Origin: Cryptomeria japonica | Taxonomy: Eukaryota; Streptophyta; Pinopsida; Cupressales; Cupressaceae | Assembly: GCF_030272615.1 (NCBI RefSeq) | Contig: NC_081410.1 | Span: forward strand, 259,205,533 to 259,269,532 | Length of the DNA stretch: 64,000 nt | Direction of reading: 5' to 3' | Shown here: in pieces, positions 19,295 to 30,390 of the stretch | Layout of the letters: every line of letters begins with the position of its first letter | Position numbering within the stretch: position 1 is the stretch's first letter | The notes under the pieces: model-generated | Told to the model about the DNA's origin: nothing | Database searches by the model: none | The model's input: only the letters and a program-made list of their open reading frames with translations | Program-made: the position numbers and the translations under genes

Positions 19295-22200
19295 ATGCCT
19301 TCTGCATCTAAAATCCCTTCTAGTTCTACCAAACCTGAGGAATCATTTGAGTTTCTTAGGAAGAAGGTGAAATATAATGCCCTATCTCAAATTCCCACCG
19401 GAGTCATTGTCGAAGGGGATGTTTCAAGATATATTGATTGCAAACTAAAAGACCTAGGGTCTCTAGTGATTCACTCCCAACTGAGTCTATTATGTGGAGA
19501 TGTTAAGAAGATTAAACCTAAGTACAAGGTAATCAAGAAGAAGAAACTTCATAATGCAGTATATTTTCTCGAGGAATTTACAAAAGAAAAGATTAGGATT
19601 ATTCTAAGTAGGGTTCATGGTGATAATATATACCTTGAGCGAACCCATGATATTACACCGAAGGCAATTCAAGTCGTGACTGGTTTCTATAATGTTGGGG
19701 AAGTCCCCGTTCTTCACAAGATCACCAAAACCAAAATGACAAAGCTCATCGGTTCTATGAGCGATCATCGGGAAATGATTGTAAACACCATAAAAGATGA
19801 CTTGGTGAAATATGCATGCATGGTAATCGGGTATAGAGTATTCTATGCTAGCATAATAAATTATGTTCTTGCAGTTGCGGTGCATGCCGCTTATAGGATG
19901 ATCAAGGAGAATGCAGAATGTGACTTGTGTACCTGCATGCAAAAACAACTCATGGAGAACCTGAAGTACATCAAAGTGGACAAAACACTAAGGTTTAAGT
20001 TCGGTCAACTGCTTGTTGGTTTATTTTTCTATTTTTAAGGATATTTTCTAGGAGTTGGTGATGTTCAATGGTCGAGTGACCTACCAGTTTCCAGACAAAT
20101 AAAGGAGAGTTTGCAAGTAGTGGGATCTACATATCCAAAGACTCTGAACAAGTATTTTGATGAGTTCAGACTAAAGATGAATCAGATAATGAGAATATCT
20201 GGTGATCTCGTTAAAAAATATGAAGATGATATTTGTTTCACAATCAAAATAGATCATTGCATAATACAAACCATTGAGCCCAGAGAAGATAAAGTTGAAC
20301 CTATGCGCTATGAAGTGTTAAATGATATACTGACAGGGTATGCCTCTACCCTACTTGCTTCCCCACTGGATCCAAAGAAGAAGAGGACTGGTACTTACTC
20401 CAAGAGGATCAAATCTATTGAAGTACTAAAGCAGAAAAAGAGTAAAGCAGTTCCATCGGCATTGGCATTGGTTACATGTGCTGCCAATCCTAGAGTGACC
20501 AAGAGGTCACTAGCCAAAAAGAAACTAGAGGCTATTCCGCCAAAGGTATACAAAAGGAAGAGAAAAACCAGGAATAACTCAATGGATTTAGAAGACACTG
20601 AACCAAAGGTAGAAATGAAGAAGACAAGGAAATCAAGCAAGAAGACAAAGTCAATTGGTAATGTACCAGCAACCTCTACACTGGTAAGTATACATGTTGC
20701 TTCTTACCAGCCAATGACAAATTTTCAAAGAATTATGAAGAACGTTAAAAGGAAAGTACTTGATGATTTAAAAGACTATTTTGATGATCTTAACGTTAGT
20801 GAGAAGCAAGAAGTAGACCTAGAGGTCATTAAATATTTGTGTAAAAATGATCGGTCTCCAACCGATATTAAGACTATTGTTTCTAGTTCTTTATATGATT
20901 CTTTGGACAACAGATGGTGCATTGTCATAGAAAAAGAACAAGCAATCAAGGAATAAATTTTTGCAAATTATTTTCCTAATGCCTCTAATTCAGAATTGTT
21001 TGAGATTCTTAATCGGTACAAAGGTAACTTTTTCTTAAGAAGGAGAAGACTTTAGTTACTTGGAGGCAAAACCTCTGAAGTAGAAAAGGACACCCATTTG
21101 CGAGCTAAAGAATCTGTCAAAATGGAATAGGTTGCCAAAGCAAATCGATAGGCTGAGCAAGAGCCTGACCTATCCACAACCAAACCGGATGAAATATTCA
21201 ACAATCTATGTGAAAGAATAGCTGAACAAAATGACCCCATTGATTTTGATGCACTAGATGTTGAGGACACCACTCTAGAGAAGGAGAAAGTTGAAGAGGA
21301 GAGAGAGGAGAAAGAAGAAGATGAGAAAATGGCAAAAGAGAAACTGGTAAAAGAGAAAGTAGAGAAAGAAAATCAAGAGAAAGAGAAAGTAAAGAAAACA
21401 AGACAAGAGAAAGAGAGAGCAGAGAAGGAAGAGAAGAAGAAGGAAGATGAGAAGAAAAAGGAAGAAGAGAAGAAGAAGGAGGAAGAAGAGAAGAAAAAGG
21501 AAGAAGAGAAAAAGAGGGAAGAAGAGCGGAAGAAAGAAGAAGAGAAGAAGAGAGTGGAAGAGGAGAAAGAGAAGGCCACCAAGGTAGCCTAGGAAAAAGA
21601 AGAAGAGGAGAAGAAAAGACAAGAGGAGATCAAGGAAAAGCAAGGAGGACAGACTCCTAAGGCAACCAGAGATCAAGCCAAGCAGGTTGATCCCACCAGT
21701 CCCACTGATTTGACTCTTGCCTGTCTTACTCAATCGGTTGATGAAAGTGAGCTACTGAGGAGTATTCAACTAGCTTAGGTTAGATTGGAAGAACTGAGGA
21801 AAAAGAAAGAACAGGATGTAATTCAATTTGTTTTTGACACCCTTTCCAATCTAATCCCCGGTACTAACCTTCCCAGTATCAATTCCTCACTGGCCAATTT
21901 AAAACTTCTTTGCACAGTAGTAGATGATCAAGTGCAATCTTTAGAAGATGCTGCCTAGGTTTCTGCAGAGAAGAAGCATGAAAAAGCTTTGAAAGTTTCA
22001 TTAGTAAAGCAAATGAATGTAGACAGAGAAAAACTAGTTAAGCAGAAGGATGATATAAGTTTAGATATGGGTGAAGGTAACCCACTCTTGAGAAAAATCT
22101 GCCAACCTCACCTATTTTGTGATGATGCTCTAAAACATAAGAGTCAACTCCAATCGGAGTTACAAAAGTATATCGGCAACTTCAAATTGCCATATGATTT

Positions 22201-22532
22201 GTTCATAGTGTATGGACAGACTGTTCACACTCACCAGCATTAGATTGCAAAGATTGACTCAAATATCTACAAATGGACTCAAGATCTGCAGGAGCTCTAG
22301 TTGCTTCTATTACCAAAATTGCAAGTTCTTCAGAAGTGCTTCCTGAACTTGGAGGCTATTACTGTAACACATGAGATGAGAATTATCAATGAAATGGAAG
22401 AATTAGCCTTCTAGATGAAGACCGAGAGTGAAATTGCTGCCTCACTTCTTGATTGTTGGTTTTCAGACATGAAGATTTTTTCTGAAAAACTTTAAATCCC
22501 TTTTTGAGAAGTTTTACTCTTTATTGTCATGA
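19295..22532 (+). pseudogene. TR-B ORF2: large conserved protein of unknown function, nearly one frame
   Basis: Starts MPSASKIPSSSTKPEESF. One frame runs from 19295 to about 22470 with stops at 20036, 20954, 21053, 21128, 21149, 21590, 21776, 21956, 22241 and two near 22300-22415; a late shift near 22480 leads to TGA at 22530-22532. All the blocks of TR-A ORF2 are present: KKKLHNAVYFLEEF, RIILSRVHGDNIYLER, KYACMVIGY, FGQLLVGLFFYF, NKYFDEFRLKM, basic KVYKRKRKTRNNS, YLCKNDRSPTDI, SLYDSLDNRWCI, the Lys/Glu helix (21289-21650), LLCTVVDDQVQSLED and KICQPHLFCDDALKHK. Most stops are TAG or TAA at positions where TR-A has Gln or another near-TAG codon, which fits C-to-T decay. Function unknown; the nuclear-type basic patch and long helix suggest a structural or nucleic-acid-associated role, but this is inference. 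Confidence 0.82.
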
Positions 22533-22605
22533 ACATATACTCTATTTTTATGCTATGCATTATAACTTTGGAAAAGGGAGTGTTTGCATTACTTTTTCAT
22601 TGTTG

Positions 22606-22712
22606 GCAAAGGGGGAGTAGTATTGAAAATTTCATGCACATACTTGTTATTTTTGCAAAGGGGGAGTAGTATTGAAAATTTCATGCACATACTTGTCATT
22701 TTTGCAAAGGGA
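22606..22712 (+). repeat. 49-bp tandem repeat with PPT-like cores (TR-B 3' UTR)
   Basis: Two full units and part of a third start at GCAAAGGGGGAGTAG, at 22606, 22655 and 22704, exactly 49 bases apart. Each unit opens with a purine tract resembling the PPT at 22814-22824. TR-A has only one comparable tract at about 6883-6909. Confidence 0.9.
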
Positions 22713-22813
22713 GTAGTGTATATGCTTAGGGGGAGTAATTTTGATTATGGCATTTGTTTTTGTTTTGTAAGAACTTAGATGTAAAAAATTTCCTAAGTGT
22801 TGCCATCAATGTC

Positions 22814-22824
22814 AAAGGGAGAGA
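22814..22824 (+). other. Polypurine tract of TR-B
   Basis: AAAGGGAGAGA followed by T and the LTR start TGTTGGTATT at 22826. It matches the TR-A PPT in place and sequence, with one G lost or changed. Confidence 0.85.
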
Positions 22825-23059
22825 TTGTTGGTATTTTGATAATGTTTAAGTTGTGATTGTCATTGATGGACACACACTTATTTTATGTATGGGTTATTCT
22901 CCACCGGTAATATGCGTTATGTTGTTCACACCAGTATTATATGTCATTGTATGTATAGTCTTTGTTTATAGAAGACTATTGGTGTTTTGCAGAAGATGCT
23001 TACCGATCAAAGCATGACCAAAGACCTCAAGCGGTATGAAGACATCAAGCAGTATGAAG

Positions 23060-23837
23060 TGTAGACACCTAAAATTGTCCAATCTAATTAAATAAATATT
23101 TTATTTATTTAATTATCTAAGCTTAATTCTTCTATTAATTAAATAAATCCTTATTTATTTAATTAATTCATTTATCCTCTTCTAGCCTTATTTCTCATTT
23201 AAATAAATACATTTATTTATTTAAATTATCATTTTCCTAAATTAAATAAATATCTTATTTATTTAATTATCCTACTTCTTCTATTAATTAAATAAATCTT
23301 TATTTATTTAATTAATTCATTAACCTTTTCTACCCATGACACATGTCATTCATCTCTTAATTCATACACTACCTATCCCTTTCATTATTTTATTATTTCT
23401 TTTACCTACCCTCTAATCATAGCCGACCTCCTTTTACACCTCTCAATATTATCCCTCCATTTCATATAGTGTCTTCTATATAAGGAGATGCTTCCTTCAT
23501 TATCAAACCCTAATGACCTAAGGAGCTAACTGCTTGATTAATTGACTACACTATGATCCTACTTGCAACCACATTCCGTTCTTTGTTGAGCTCTTGTGCA
23601 CCTAAAATCTAAGAGCAAATATACCAAGCAAGATCAATGGAGATAGGAAGAATGGAGATCAAAACCCTATTGGACATGTGATGGTATAATCTTTGTGATT
23701 TCATGTGATTTGCATTGTCTTAGGTAATGTTCATATGTTATGGTGGATCTCTGTTGATTGTTAGGCTAGGGTTTTGTGGTTGAATTCATTTAGCCTTTCA
23801 ATATTGTTGTTATTGTTATCCATTTTCACCATATACA
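23060..23837 (+). mobile_element. Solo LTR of a Tat-like gypsy element
   Basis: 778 bases, TGTAGACACC to CCATATACA, flanked by TGAAG at 23055-23059 and 23838-23842. There is no internal region, so it is a solo LTR left by LTR-LTR recombination. The start resembles the Tat-1 and Tat-2 LTR start (TGTATACAC...). It carries a TATA-like CTATATAAGGAG at about 23475 and a row of AT hairpins in its first 260 bases. It is the youngest insertion in this stack. Confidence 0.92.
23085..23316 (+). repeat. Five AT-rich palindromes in the solo LTR
   Basis: Five near-perfect inverted repeats of the form TTAAATAAAT-n-ATTTATTTAA follow each other near 23085-23115, 23135-23165, 23197-23228, 23240-23270 and 23283-23316. 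Related but less regular palindromes occur in the Tat-1 and Tat-2 LTRs. They lie in the presumed U3, before the TATA-like site. Confidence 0.85.
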
Positions 23838-24492
23838 TGAAGACCTCAAGCGGAATGATGACCCCTAGCGACAGTTAATTTTTTGATTAGAACACTATGT
23901 TCCAGTTTACCAGTCTTTGTTTATGGGTAATTAGTATACTATGCTAAACCGGTATAATTGTAAAGTGTGATGAGTTATCATCCACTGATACTTTAGCGGT
24001 TTTTCTATGTTGTGTTACCAAATATGTCTAGATATACTATACCTAGTAAATTTTAGTCTAATCTTATTGGACCAACATGAAATCAGATTCCTATATGAGG
24101 ACATCATGTCTAGGGTTTTGGAGAGTTGATATGTGTGAGCACTATAGAGAAGATTAGGTCTATGTGAAAAGGGTATCTCACTATAGAGATTGTGAGTGCA
24201 AAGGTTAGAAGACTGAAGTAATGCTACAATGCATTAATAGAGAACTATCAAGGATCTAATCAAGAATTCTGCGCTACTTTCTAGATCATTTACTTGTTGA
24301 TTACTAATCTCTTCGACAAGTTTGAAACCCTTAATCGGGTAGGCCTAGCCAAGCCTATTGTAAATCCTCTAACAAGGTGGTTCATAGTTGTGGATCATAA
24401 ATCCTTTAATAGGGTAGTCTTTAACAAGACTTATCTCCTAACAGAGATTTGGATTCTTAACAGGATCTATTCTAGTGAAGAACTTTGTAAGG

Positions 24493-24541
24493 CCTTAACC
24501 GGTCTGGCCTTAACCGGTCTGACCTTAACCGATCTAGTTAC
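24493..24541 (+). repeat. 15-bp tandem repeat CCTTAACCGGTCTGG in the TR-B 3' LTR
   Basis: Three head-to-tail units: CCTTAACCGGTCTGG, CCTTAACCGGTCTGA, CCTTAACCGATCTAG. The 5' LTR of TR-B has two and the TR-A 3' LTR has one, so the copy number changed within one element. Confidence 0.88.
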
Positions 24542-24793
24542 TATTCTGCAGATAGTTGACTTGTGAGTTTTACTCACCGTGGTTTTTCCCATTTGGGTTT
24601 CCACGTCAAAATATCTTGTGTTATGGTGATTGTGCTTCTATGGGTGAATGCTCTATTTGTTATTTGGCTTGTTTATGTTTTAACCAGTTTGTTGTTTAAA
24701 CTACTACACCGGTTTGCTGAAAAATTGTTTAAGAGTTTGGTTAAGTTTTTAGGCATACTAATTCACCCTCCCCTCTTAGTATTCATCACTGCC

Positions 24794-26023
24794 CATATCC
24801 TTTTGACAAAATTTTAAGTATGATACCATTCCCACAGCATTTTGAAATCCCTAAATATGATAAATATGATGGGAAATTTGATCCTCAAGATCAGATTAGA
24901 GAATTTTGCACTATGAGTATGGAATTTGCATACGATGAAACTTAATTGTTGTGTCTATTCCGTAGGAGTTTAAATGGACAATCGATGGAATGGTTCTCAA
25001 GACTACCATATAGAATCAAATCTTTTGAAGAACTTGTGAATACATTTATCTCACAATACTCCTACAATGTAAGAAATGAGATAAAAAAAATGTTAGATTT
25101 ATGCAATGTTAAGAAAAAGAATGGTGAATCTTTCATGATCTTCTTACAATGATGGAAATGAACGTTTAATAGGTATCCAATAGATGTACCTGATTAAGAG
25201 AAAATGGACATATTCATTGACAACCTTATCGGTGAAATGAGTTACCGTCTAAAAATGCAATGTCCCTCTTTTGCCAAGATGATTGAAAATGGTCTAAAAA
25301 TAGAAGATGCAATGGTATAGAAAGGATAGCTAAAGCTTTACAATAGTTCCTACAATAACAATCACAACAACAATAACAAAGACAAACCTAAATTCTGGTC
25401 AAAGAATAGGTGTTATCAATGGAGGAAATGATGATAATAATGCTACAAAACAACAACCAATCTTTAATCTATCAAGTCAAATCCCAAACAATAACAAGAA
25501 AGAGAACAGTAAATCCAAGTCTTTCTTCTCCAATCCTCGCAGGAAATTCACAAACATTGGAGAACCCTTGGAATCAGCTTTGAAAACTCTTCTTGCAAAT
25601 AAACCTATTATTTTACCAGAAGCAAGAAATTATGAACCACAAGTCAAACCTAATTGGTGGAATGACAATCATTTTTACAATTACCATCGAAACAAAAGAC
25701 ACCAAATTAATGATTGTCAAAGATTGAAGCACTATATCCAAGATTTAATCAATAATGGAACTATCACAGTGGATAGTCATAAGATGAACGAATCATATCT
25801 AGCCTTCAAAACTCCACTTCCAAACTATGAAAAAGGTGAACAATCTAAATCAAAAGATGATAAAGGCAAAGCTAAAGTGAACTACACTTATACACATGAT
25901 GATGTGGTAAATGTCATCACCATTAAAGATAACACACCTTCAGAACCAATTAACATTATTATGAGAAGCAAAGCGAAGGTTACATTTCTGGGTATAACAA
26001 ATGAATCAACATCCACTTCATGA
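24794..26023 (+). pseudogene. Tat-1 gag, capsid and knuckle part
   Basis: Continues gag after TR-B. Retrotransposon-gag signatures are clear: PKYDKYDGKFDPQDQIREF, LLCLFRRSLNGQSMEWFSRL and FEELVNTFISQYSYNVRNEI. Further on NDNHFYNYHRNKRHQINDC stands where Tat Gags have a CxYHRxxGHxTxDC knuckle; the first Cys is Asn here. Stops at about 24943, 25150, 25156, 25194, 25318 and 25327 and a shift in the Asn-rich stretch near 25400 break it. The first frame of the tail ends with TGA at 26021-26023. The product would form the virus-like particle. Confidence 0.82.
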
Positions 26024-26640
26024 CAATACAACTTAGTGGAACAATTGCAAAGAATACCTGCTCAAATATCAATTTTAGAGCTCCTCAAAGTTTCACCTAT
26101 GCATAAGAAAATTTTGGAAAAAGCTCTAACGAAAACAACAGTTTCAAAAGACCTAGATATAGATCAGTTCCAAAACATGGTGTGACACCTTATAGCCCCT
26201 CATTGCTTATCATTTTTTGAAAATGATGACGCATCCTTGCAACATCCTCACAATGCTCCCTTACATATTTAAGTCACCATTCATAAAATGTGTGTCAAAT
26301 GCATACCATTAAGGCTTATGATGAAGAAGAGTATTCTTCTAAAGAAACTATGGTGTTACTAATCAAAATAGGACCTGTGGAAAGGAATACATTAAGCCAG
26401 GTTTTAGATTTGAATCTATCTTATAACATTCTTCTAGGAAAACCATGGATTCACAACATGCAAGCAGTTCCTTCTACATATCACCAATGTGTAAATTTTC
26501 CTCATGAGGGACAAGAAGTCACTATAATTGCAGACTCTAGGCAATATTGCAATACTATGAAGCCAACACAAGATACAAGAGTTCCACATAACAAGGAATC
26601 AATCTATCCCACCAAAGAAATTCAAGAAAAATAGTGGGAA
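26024..26640 (+). pseudogene. Tat-1 protease region with the active-site part missing
   Basis: Aspartic protease region between Gag and RT. The C-terminal half is readable from 26290: IKAYDEEEYSSKETMVLLIK and LDLNLSYNILLGKPWIHNMQ, with AVPSTYHQCVNF, a signature of gypsy protease-domain ends. Upstream, NAPLHI and VTIHKMCVKC would precede the DxG active-site loop, but the text goes straight to IKAYD with no DNG/DSG box. I read this as an internal deletion near 26300. Without the loop no protease can form. Confidence 0.7.
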
Positions 26641-26771
26641 ACCTTTGAGAAAAGCTCAAATTAAATGATGAAGGAATGGGAAAATATACTTTACATAGCT
26701 TGCCTTTTTCACCTAAATCATATGGAAAGCCTACAAATGTTCAACCACAGATCTCATAAAAATCAATAGAA

Positions 26772-27161
26772 ATGTTTGATGGAGCATTTGTTAGAGCTAG
26801 AACACTTGCAAAAGAAACTAAAGACAAGGACATTCTTAGTTGGTTGTACGAAGATGAAAATAAAACTATAGCAGCAGTTGCAGAAGTCAATATTCTCATA
26901 AAGCAATATAGCAATGGCTATAAGATCATGCAAAAAAGGGGATATGAAGGAAAAGGACCAATTGGTAAGCAACAAAAAGGTATTTTAGAACCTATTTGTC
27001 ATCACTCACAATCTAAAGAAGATAAATCAGGAGTTGGATATCCAAAATCAAATAAAAAACAACATAATTATCAACAATCAAGGTGGAGAAAGAAAGCAGT
27101 TCCTAAAGAAGAACCATGGCAAGAAAAAGCTACACCAAGCAACAAAAATAGTAGCCAATAA
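26772..27161 (+). pseudogene. Tat-1 G-patch-like segment of pol
   Basis: A readable 129-codon stretch. KIMQKRGYEGKGPIGKQQKG followed by ILEPI fits the G-patch consensus (hhxxxGaxxGxGLGxxxxG), found between protease and RT in plant Tat elements. One glycine of the core is replaced (GPIGK for GLGK). The tail is Lys/Gln-rich. It probably aids RNA handling during reverse transcription; this role is inferred from other G-patch retroelements. Confidence 0.65.
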
Positions 27162-28439
27162 ACAAAAACAAGAAGAATATGCAAAACAATAGGAAGAGCT
27201 TGCAATCAAAAGAGAAGAAGAATCTTGCAAACAAGTGTTGAATTTGAGCAAGATATTCCAAAAGCTGTGAAATAAGAGATGGCCAAAATTAGAGAACTAT
27301 TTGCACCATACAATATTCCTGTATGGTATAGTGGTATAATCCTAGACAATGGTTCAGAGACATATTCAAATGAATATGAATGGGGTTCAGATTTATCATC
27401 TAGTGTATCAAGTGAAGAAAAGGATGAAGAACAAGCAGCTATTACAAATGAAGGCTCATCTTTCACAAAACAAAGGATAGAGTTAGAAAGAGGACAAGAA
27501 GAAATCAAAATTTAGAGGAAAGAGGCATATTCAGGACAACAAAAGAAAGAGGATGAAAAAGAACAAGAAGTAAGACCACGAGGAACACAAATAGTTATTG
27601 ATCAAGTATCAGGAAATATCAAATTTCTATCAAATGATGAGCAAGATGTACCAGGGTATGGAAGAACCATGGAAGAACTAATAGATAGTCAAGAAGGATT
27701 TTGACTATTAATCCAGAAGAAGTTGAGTTCAAGAGAAGACAAAAGATAGCAAAAGAATCCTTTATGTCATGTACACAAGTATGTCAACTTCAAAATATAA
27801 ATGAATCTATTGAAATTAATCAAGAAGGAACTTGTAGTATTAAAGATGTATGTGTTGATATAATCCATTCATTTGAGGGACAAACATTGGATGAAGAGTC
27901 ACTTGATTGTGAACCACAAAATACCAATACTGATTTTGTTAGAACCGATTGGAGAACACTTGGGAGAGACTATCCTCAAGAGCATTCTATCTATGACATT
28001 ACCTACTCTACGCTAAATTATGACTATTATGTCATGAACCTTGAAGCACCTAACAATGACAATGATGATGACTATGAATTGCCCCTTCTTCATCCAGAAC
28101 TAATTGATTGGGATAACGTAGAAAACCCTGAATTGGATGTCTTTTCCAATGACCATGACTTAGCTATATATCTTAATGCTATCGAACCCATAACACCTAA
28201 GATATCTTCCATCACAGAATCAAGTAATGTTTCTTGCAGTCATGAGAATGCCAAACTTTCCAGTCGCAAAATTGAAATAAAACAAGGAAAAAGATCTAGT
28301 GCTGAAAACCATTTCATGGCAACACTAGATGAATCAAGAGGAAAAATAAAGGATGTATCTGATGGTGAAAACCTCTTTGAGGCGCCAGAAGCTAGAAATT
28401 TTGACATCCTCCTTGCATATTTTTAGGAGAGATCTACTA
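27162..28439 (+). pseudogene. Tat-1 linker between G-patch and RT
   Basis: Low-conservation part of pol. Readable pieces: KIRELFAPYNIPVWYSGIIL near 27279, a Glu-rich stretch to 27515, and a frame at 27701-28426 with MTINPEEVEFKRRQKIAKES and an acidic region (NDNDDDYELPLLHPELIDWD). Such acidic linkers before RT are usual in this lineage. No domain recognised. Confidence 0.55.
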
Positions 28440-29560
28440 TTCTAATAGAGCCAACAAAAGTAATAAAAATTGGCACACCAAAGGATCCCAAGATACTTCT
28501 TCATGTTGCATCATTATCAGATGAGGAAAGGAAAGAATACATACAATTATTCAGACAAAGATAGGTAAATTTTGTTTGGTCCTATGCAGACATGATAGGA
28601 CTTGATCCAGATCTTATCATGCATCATCTCAATGTGGATCTAAAAGAAAAACCAGTTAAATAAAAGATAAGGAAAATGCATCCACACATCGCTCTCCTTG
28701 TAAAAGTTGAGCTAAAGAAACAATTGGATGTGGGTTTCATAAGACCTGTTGCCTATCTAGAATGGGTTTCAAGCATTGTGCCAGTGTTAAAGCAAGATAA
28801 AAGAATAAGAGTCTGCACCAATTTTAGAGATTTGAACAAGGCATGTCCCAAAATGATTTTCCACTACCCAACATTGATATAATTGTGCACTTATCAGCAT
28901 GACATGAGATGTTTTCATTAATGGATGGATTCTTAGGGTACAATAAAATAAGAATTGCCCCTGAAGATCAAGAAAAGATAGCATTTACCTATGCATGGGG
29001 TACTTACTACTAGAATGTTATACCATTTGGGCTTAAAAATGTAGGAGAAACTTATGAAAGAGCCATGACAACAATTTTCCATGATATGATGCATACATTT
29101 ATGGAAGATTATGTAGATGGTATACTTGCAAAATCTCATACAAGGAAAGAACATTTGAACATCTTGGGCAAGATCTTTGATAGACTCGAACAATATCAGT
29201 TAAGATTGAATCCAAAGAAATATGAATTTGGAGTAACCTCTCAAAAACTTCTTGGGTACATTATATCAGCTTGTGGAATTGAAGTAGATCCAAAAAAGGT
29301 CAAAGCTATCATGGAAATGGAGTTGCCTAGAAACATAATTCAATTGCATTCTCTACAAGGAAGATTGCAATCAATCAGAATATTTGTCTCTCAATTAGCA
29401 CATAGATGTCATCCATTCACTTATATTTTACATAAGAATGTTCCATTCAAATGGGATCATAAGTGCAAAGAAGCTTTTATGCAAATTAAAGAATATTTGA
29501 TGAATCCTCCAGTACTTGTATCACCAATCAAATGGAAACCATTTTTACTTTATGTATCAG
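28440..29560 (+). pseudogene. Tat-1 reverse transcriptase, catalytic box altered (YVDG)
   Basis: Gypsy RT: FVWSYADMIGLDPDLIMHHL, then after a stop KIRKMHPHIALLVKVELKK, FIRPVAYLEWVSSIVPVLKQ, IRVCTNFRDLNKACPK, FSLMDGFLGYNKI, then FGLKNVGETYERAM and MEDYVDGILAKS. The last motif should be YVDD; GAT is GGT at about 29119, so the second catalytic Asp is Gly. Stops at about 28426, 28561, 28661 and a shift near 28860 also break it. LLGYIISACGIEVDPKK marks the end of the thumb. It copied element RNA into DNA in the ancestor; this copy cannot. Confidence 0.88.
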
Positions 29561-29975
29561 CGATATATATCATTAGGAGCTCTTTTAACACAGAATGATG
29601 AAGAAGTTAAAGAAAGAGCAGTGTATTACATCGATAGAACACTTGTAGGCTATGAATTGAACTTTACATCAGTAGAGAAGACATGCCTAGAAATTGTATT
29701 TACGACTCAGAAACTGCATCGTATGCTGACTCATTTTGTGAAACTAATAGCAAAAATAGATCCACTAAAGTATTTGCTGAACAAGTCAACTTTGATAGGC
29801 AAAATGGCAAAATGGGTTATGGTGCTACGTGAGTTTGATATAGAATATGTTGATCAAAAAGCTATCAAAGGATGGGCCATTATTGATCAATTAGATAAAG
29901 AACCCTTACAAGATGACATACCATTGCACATTGAATTTCCTGATGCAGACATTTTGACAATAAGTATAAAATTTT
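29561..29975 (+). pseudogene. Tat-1 first RNase H domain
   Basis: Gypsy-type RNase H remnant: LLYVSA, ISLGALLTQNDEEVKERAVY, YELNFTSVEKTCLEIVFTTQ, MAKWVMVLREFDIEYV. The frame moves from the RT frame to the next near 29565. Blocks match the usual order (LYL-ALGAVL-ERAIYYLSR-YSPIEK-CLAL-RWxxxLxEFDI), but the catalytic Asp region and YIS segment are altered. Confidence 0.78.
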
Positions 29976-30390
29976 GGGAGTTGTACTTTGATGGTTCCTA
30001 TACATAATATGGATTAGGGGTGGGAATTTTGTTCATCGCACCTTAGGGACACAATTCCAAAATCATATAGATTGTGATTTCCATGCACAAACAATACTGT
30101 AGAATATGAAGCATTGACTATTGGGCTCAAAATGGCTATTGAATGGAACATTAAGGAATTACATGTTTATAATGATTCACAACTTATAATCAACCAAATA
30201 CATGATGATTATCAAACTAAGGATGAAAAGATCATGCCCTACAAATAGTTGGTAGAAGATTTTAAAGAATACTTTGAAGAAGTACCATTCACTCAAATCC
30301 CCAAGAAATGAGAATAAAGTAGCAGATGCAATGGCTACAATAGCATCTCTCTTGTAGAATTAGGAGAATCAACAATGTTATGAATTCCTG
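29976..30390 (+). pseudogene. Tat-1 second (archaeal-like) RNase H domain
   Basis: ELYFDGSYT (first Asp) at about 29980, YGLGVGILFIAP, then in another frame NNTVEYEALTIGLKMAIEW (catalytic Glu) at about 30096 and LHVYNDSQLIINQI (Asp) at about 30162. The FDGS / N-T-x-EYEAL / DSQL signature is that of the extra RNase H acquired by the Tat lineage. Stops at about 30004 and 30045 and a shift near 30080 break it. Its presence is the best evidence for calling Tat-1 a Tat element. Confidence 0.82.

Larger units (their letters stand above)
16323..24788 (+). mobile_element. TR-B: second two-gene LTR retrotransposon lacking pol
   Basis: Same family plan as TR-A: 5' LTR 16323-17485, PBS 17488-17500, intact ORF1 17536-18822, spacer, ORF2 19295-22532, PPT 22814-22824, 3' LTR 22826-24788 (itself split by a solo LTR), CTGCC duplications. 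The LTRs differ clearly from those of TR-A outside short conserved blocks, so this is a separate subfamily, yet both ORFs are conserved. No pol motif appears in any frame. It is inserted in Tat-1 gag and is younger than Tat-1. Confidence 0.93.
22826..24788 (+). repeat. TR-B 3' LTR, split by a solo LTR
   Basis: LTR sequence at 22826-23059 and 23838-24788, about 1,180 bases without the insertion and its duplicated target. It keeps the canonical TGTTGG start. Hairpin at 24574-24606. It ends GTATTCATCA at 24788, followed by the CTGCC duplication. Confidence 0.93.
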
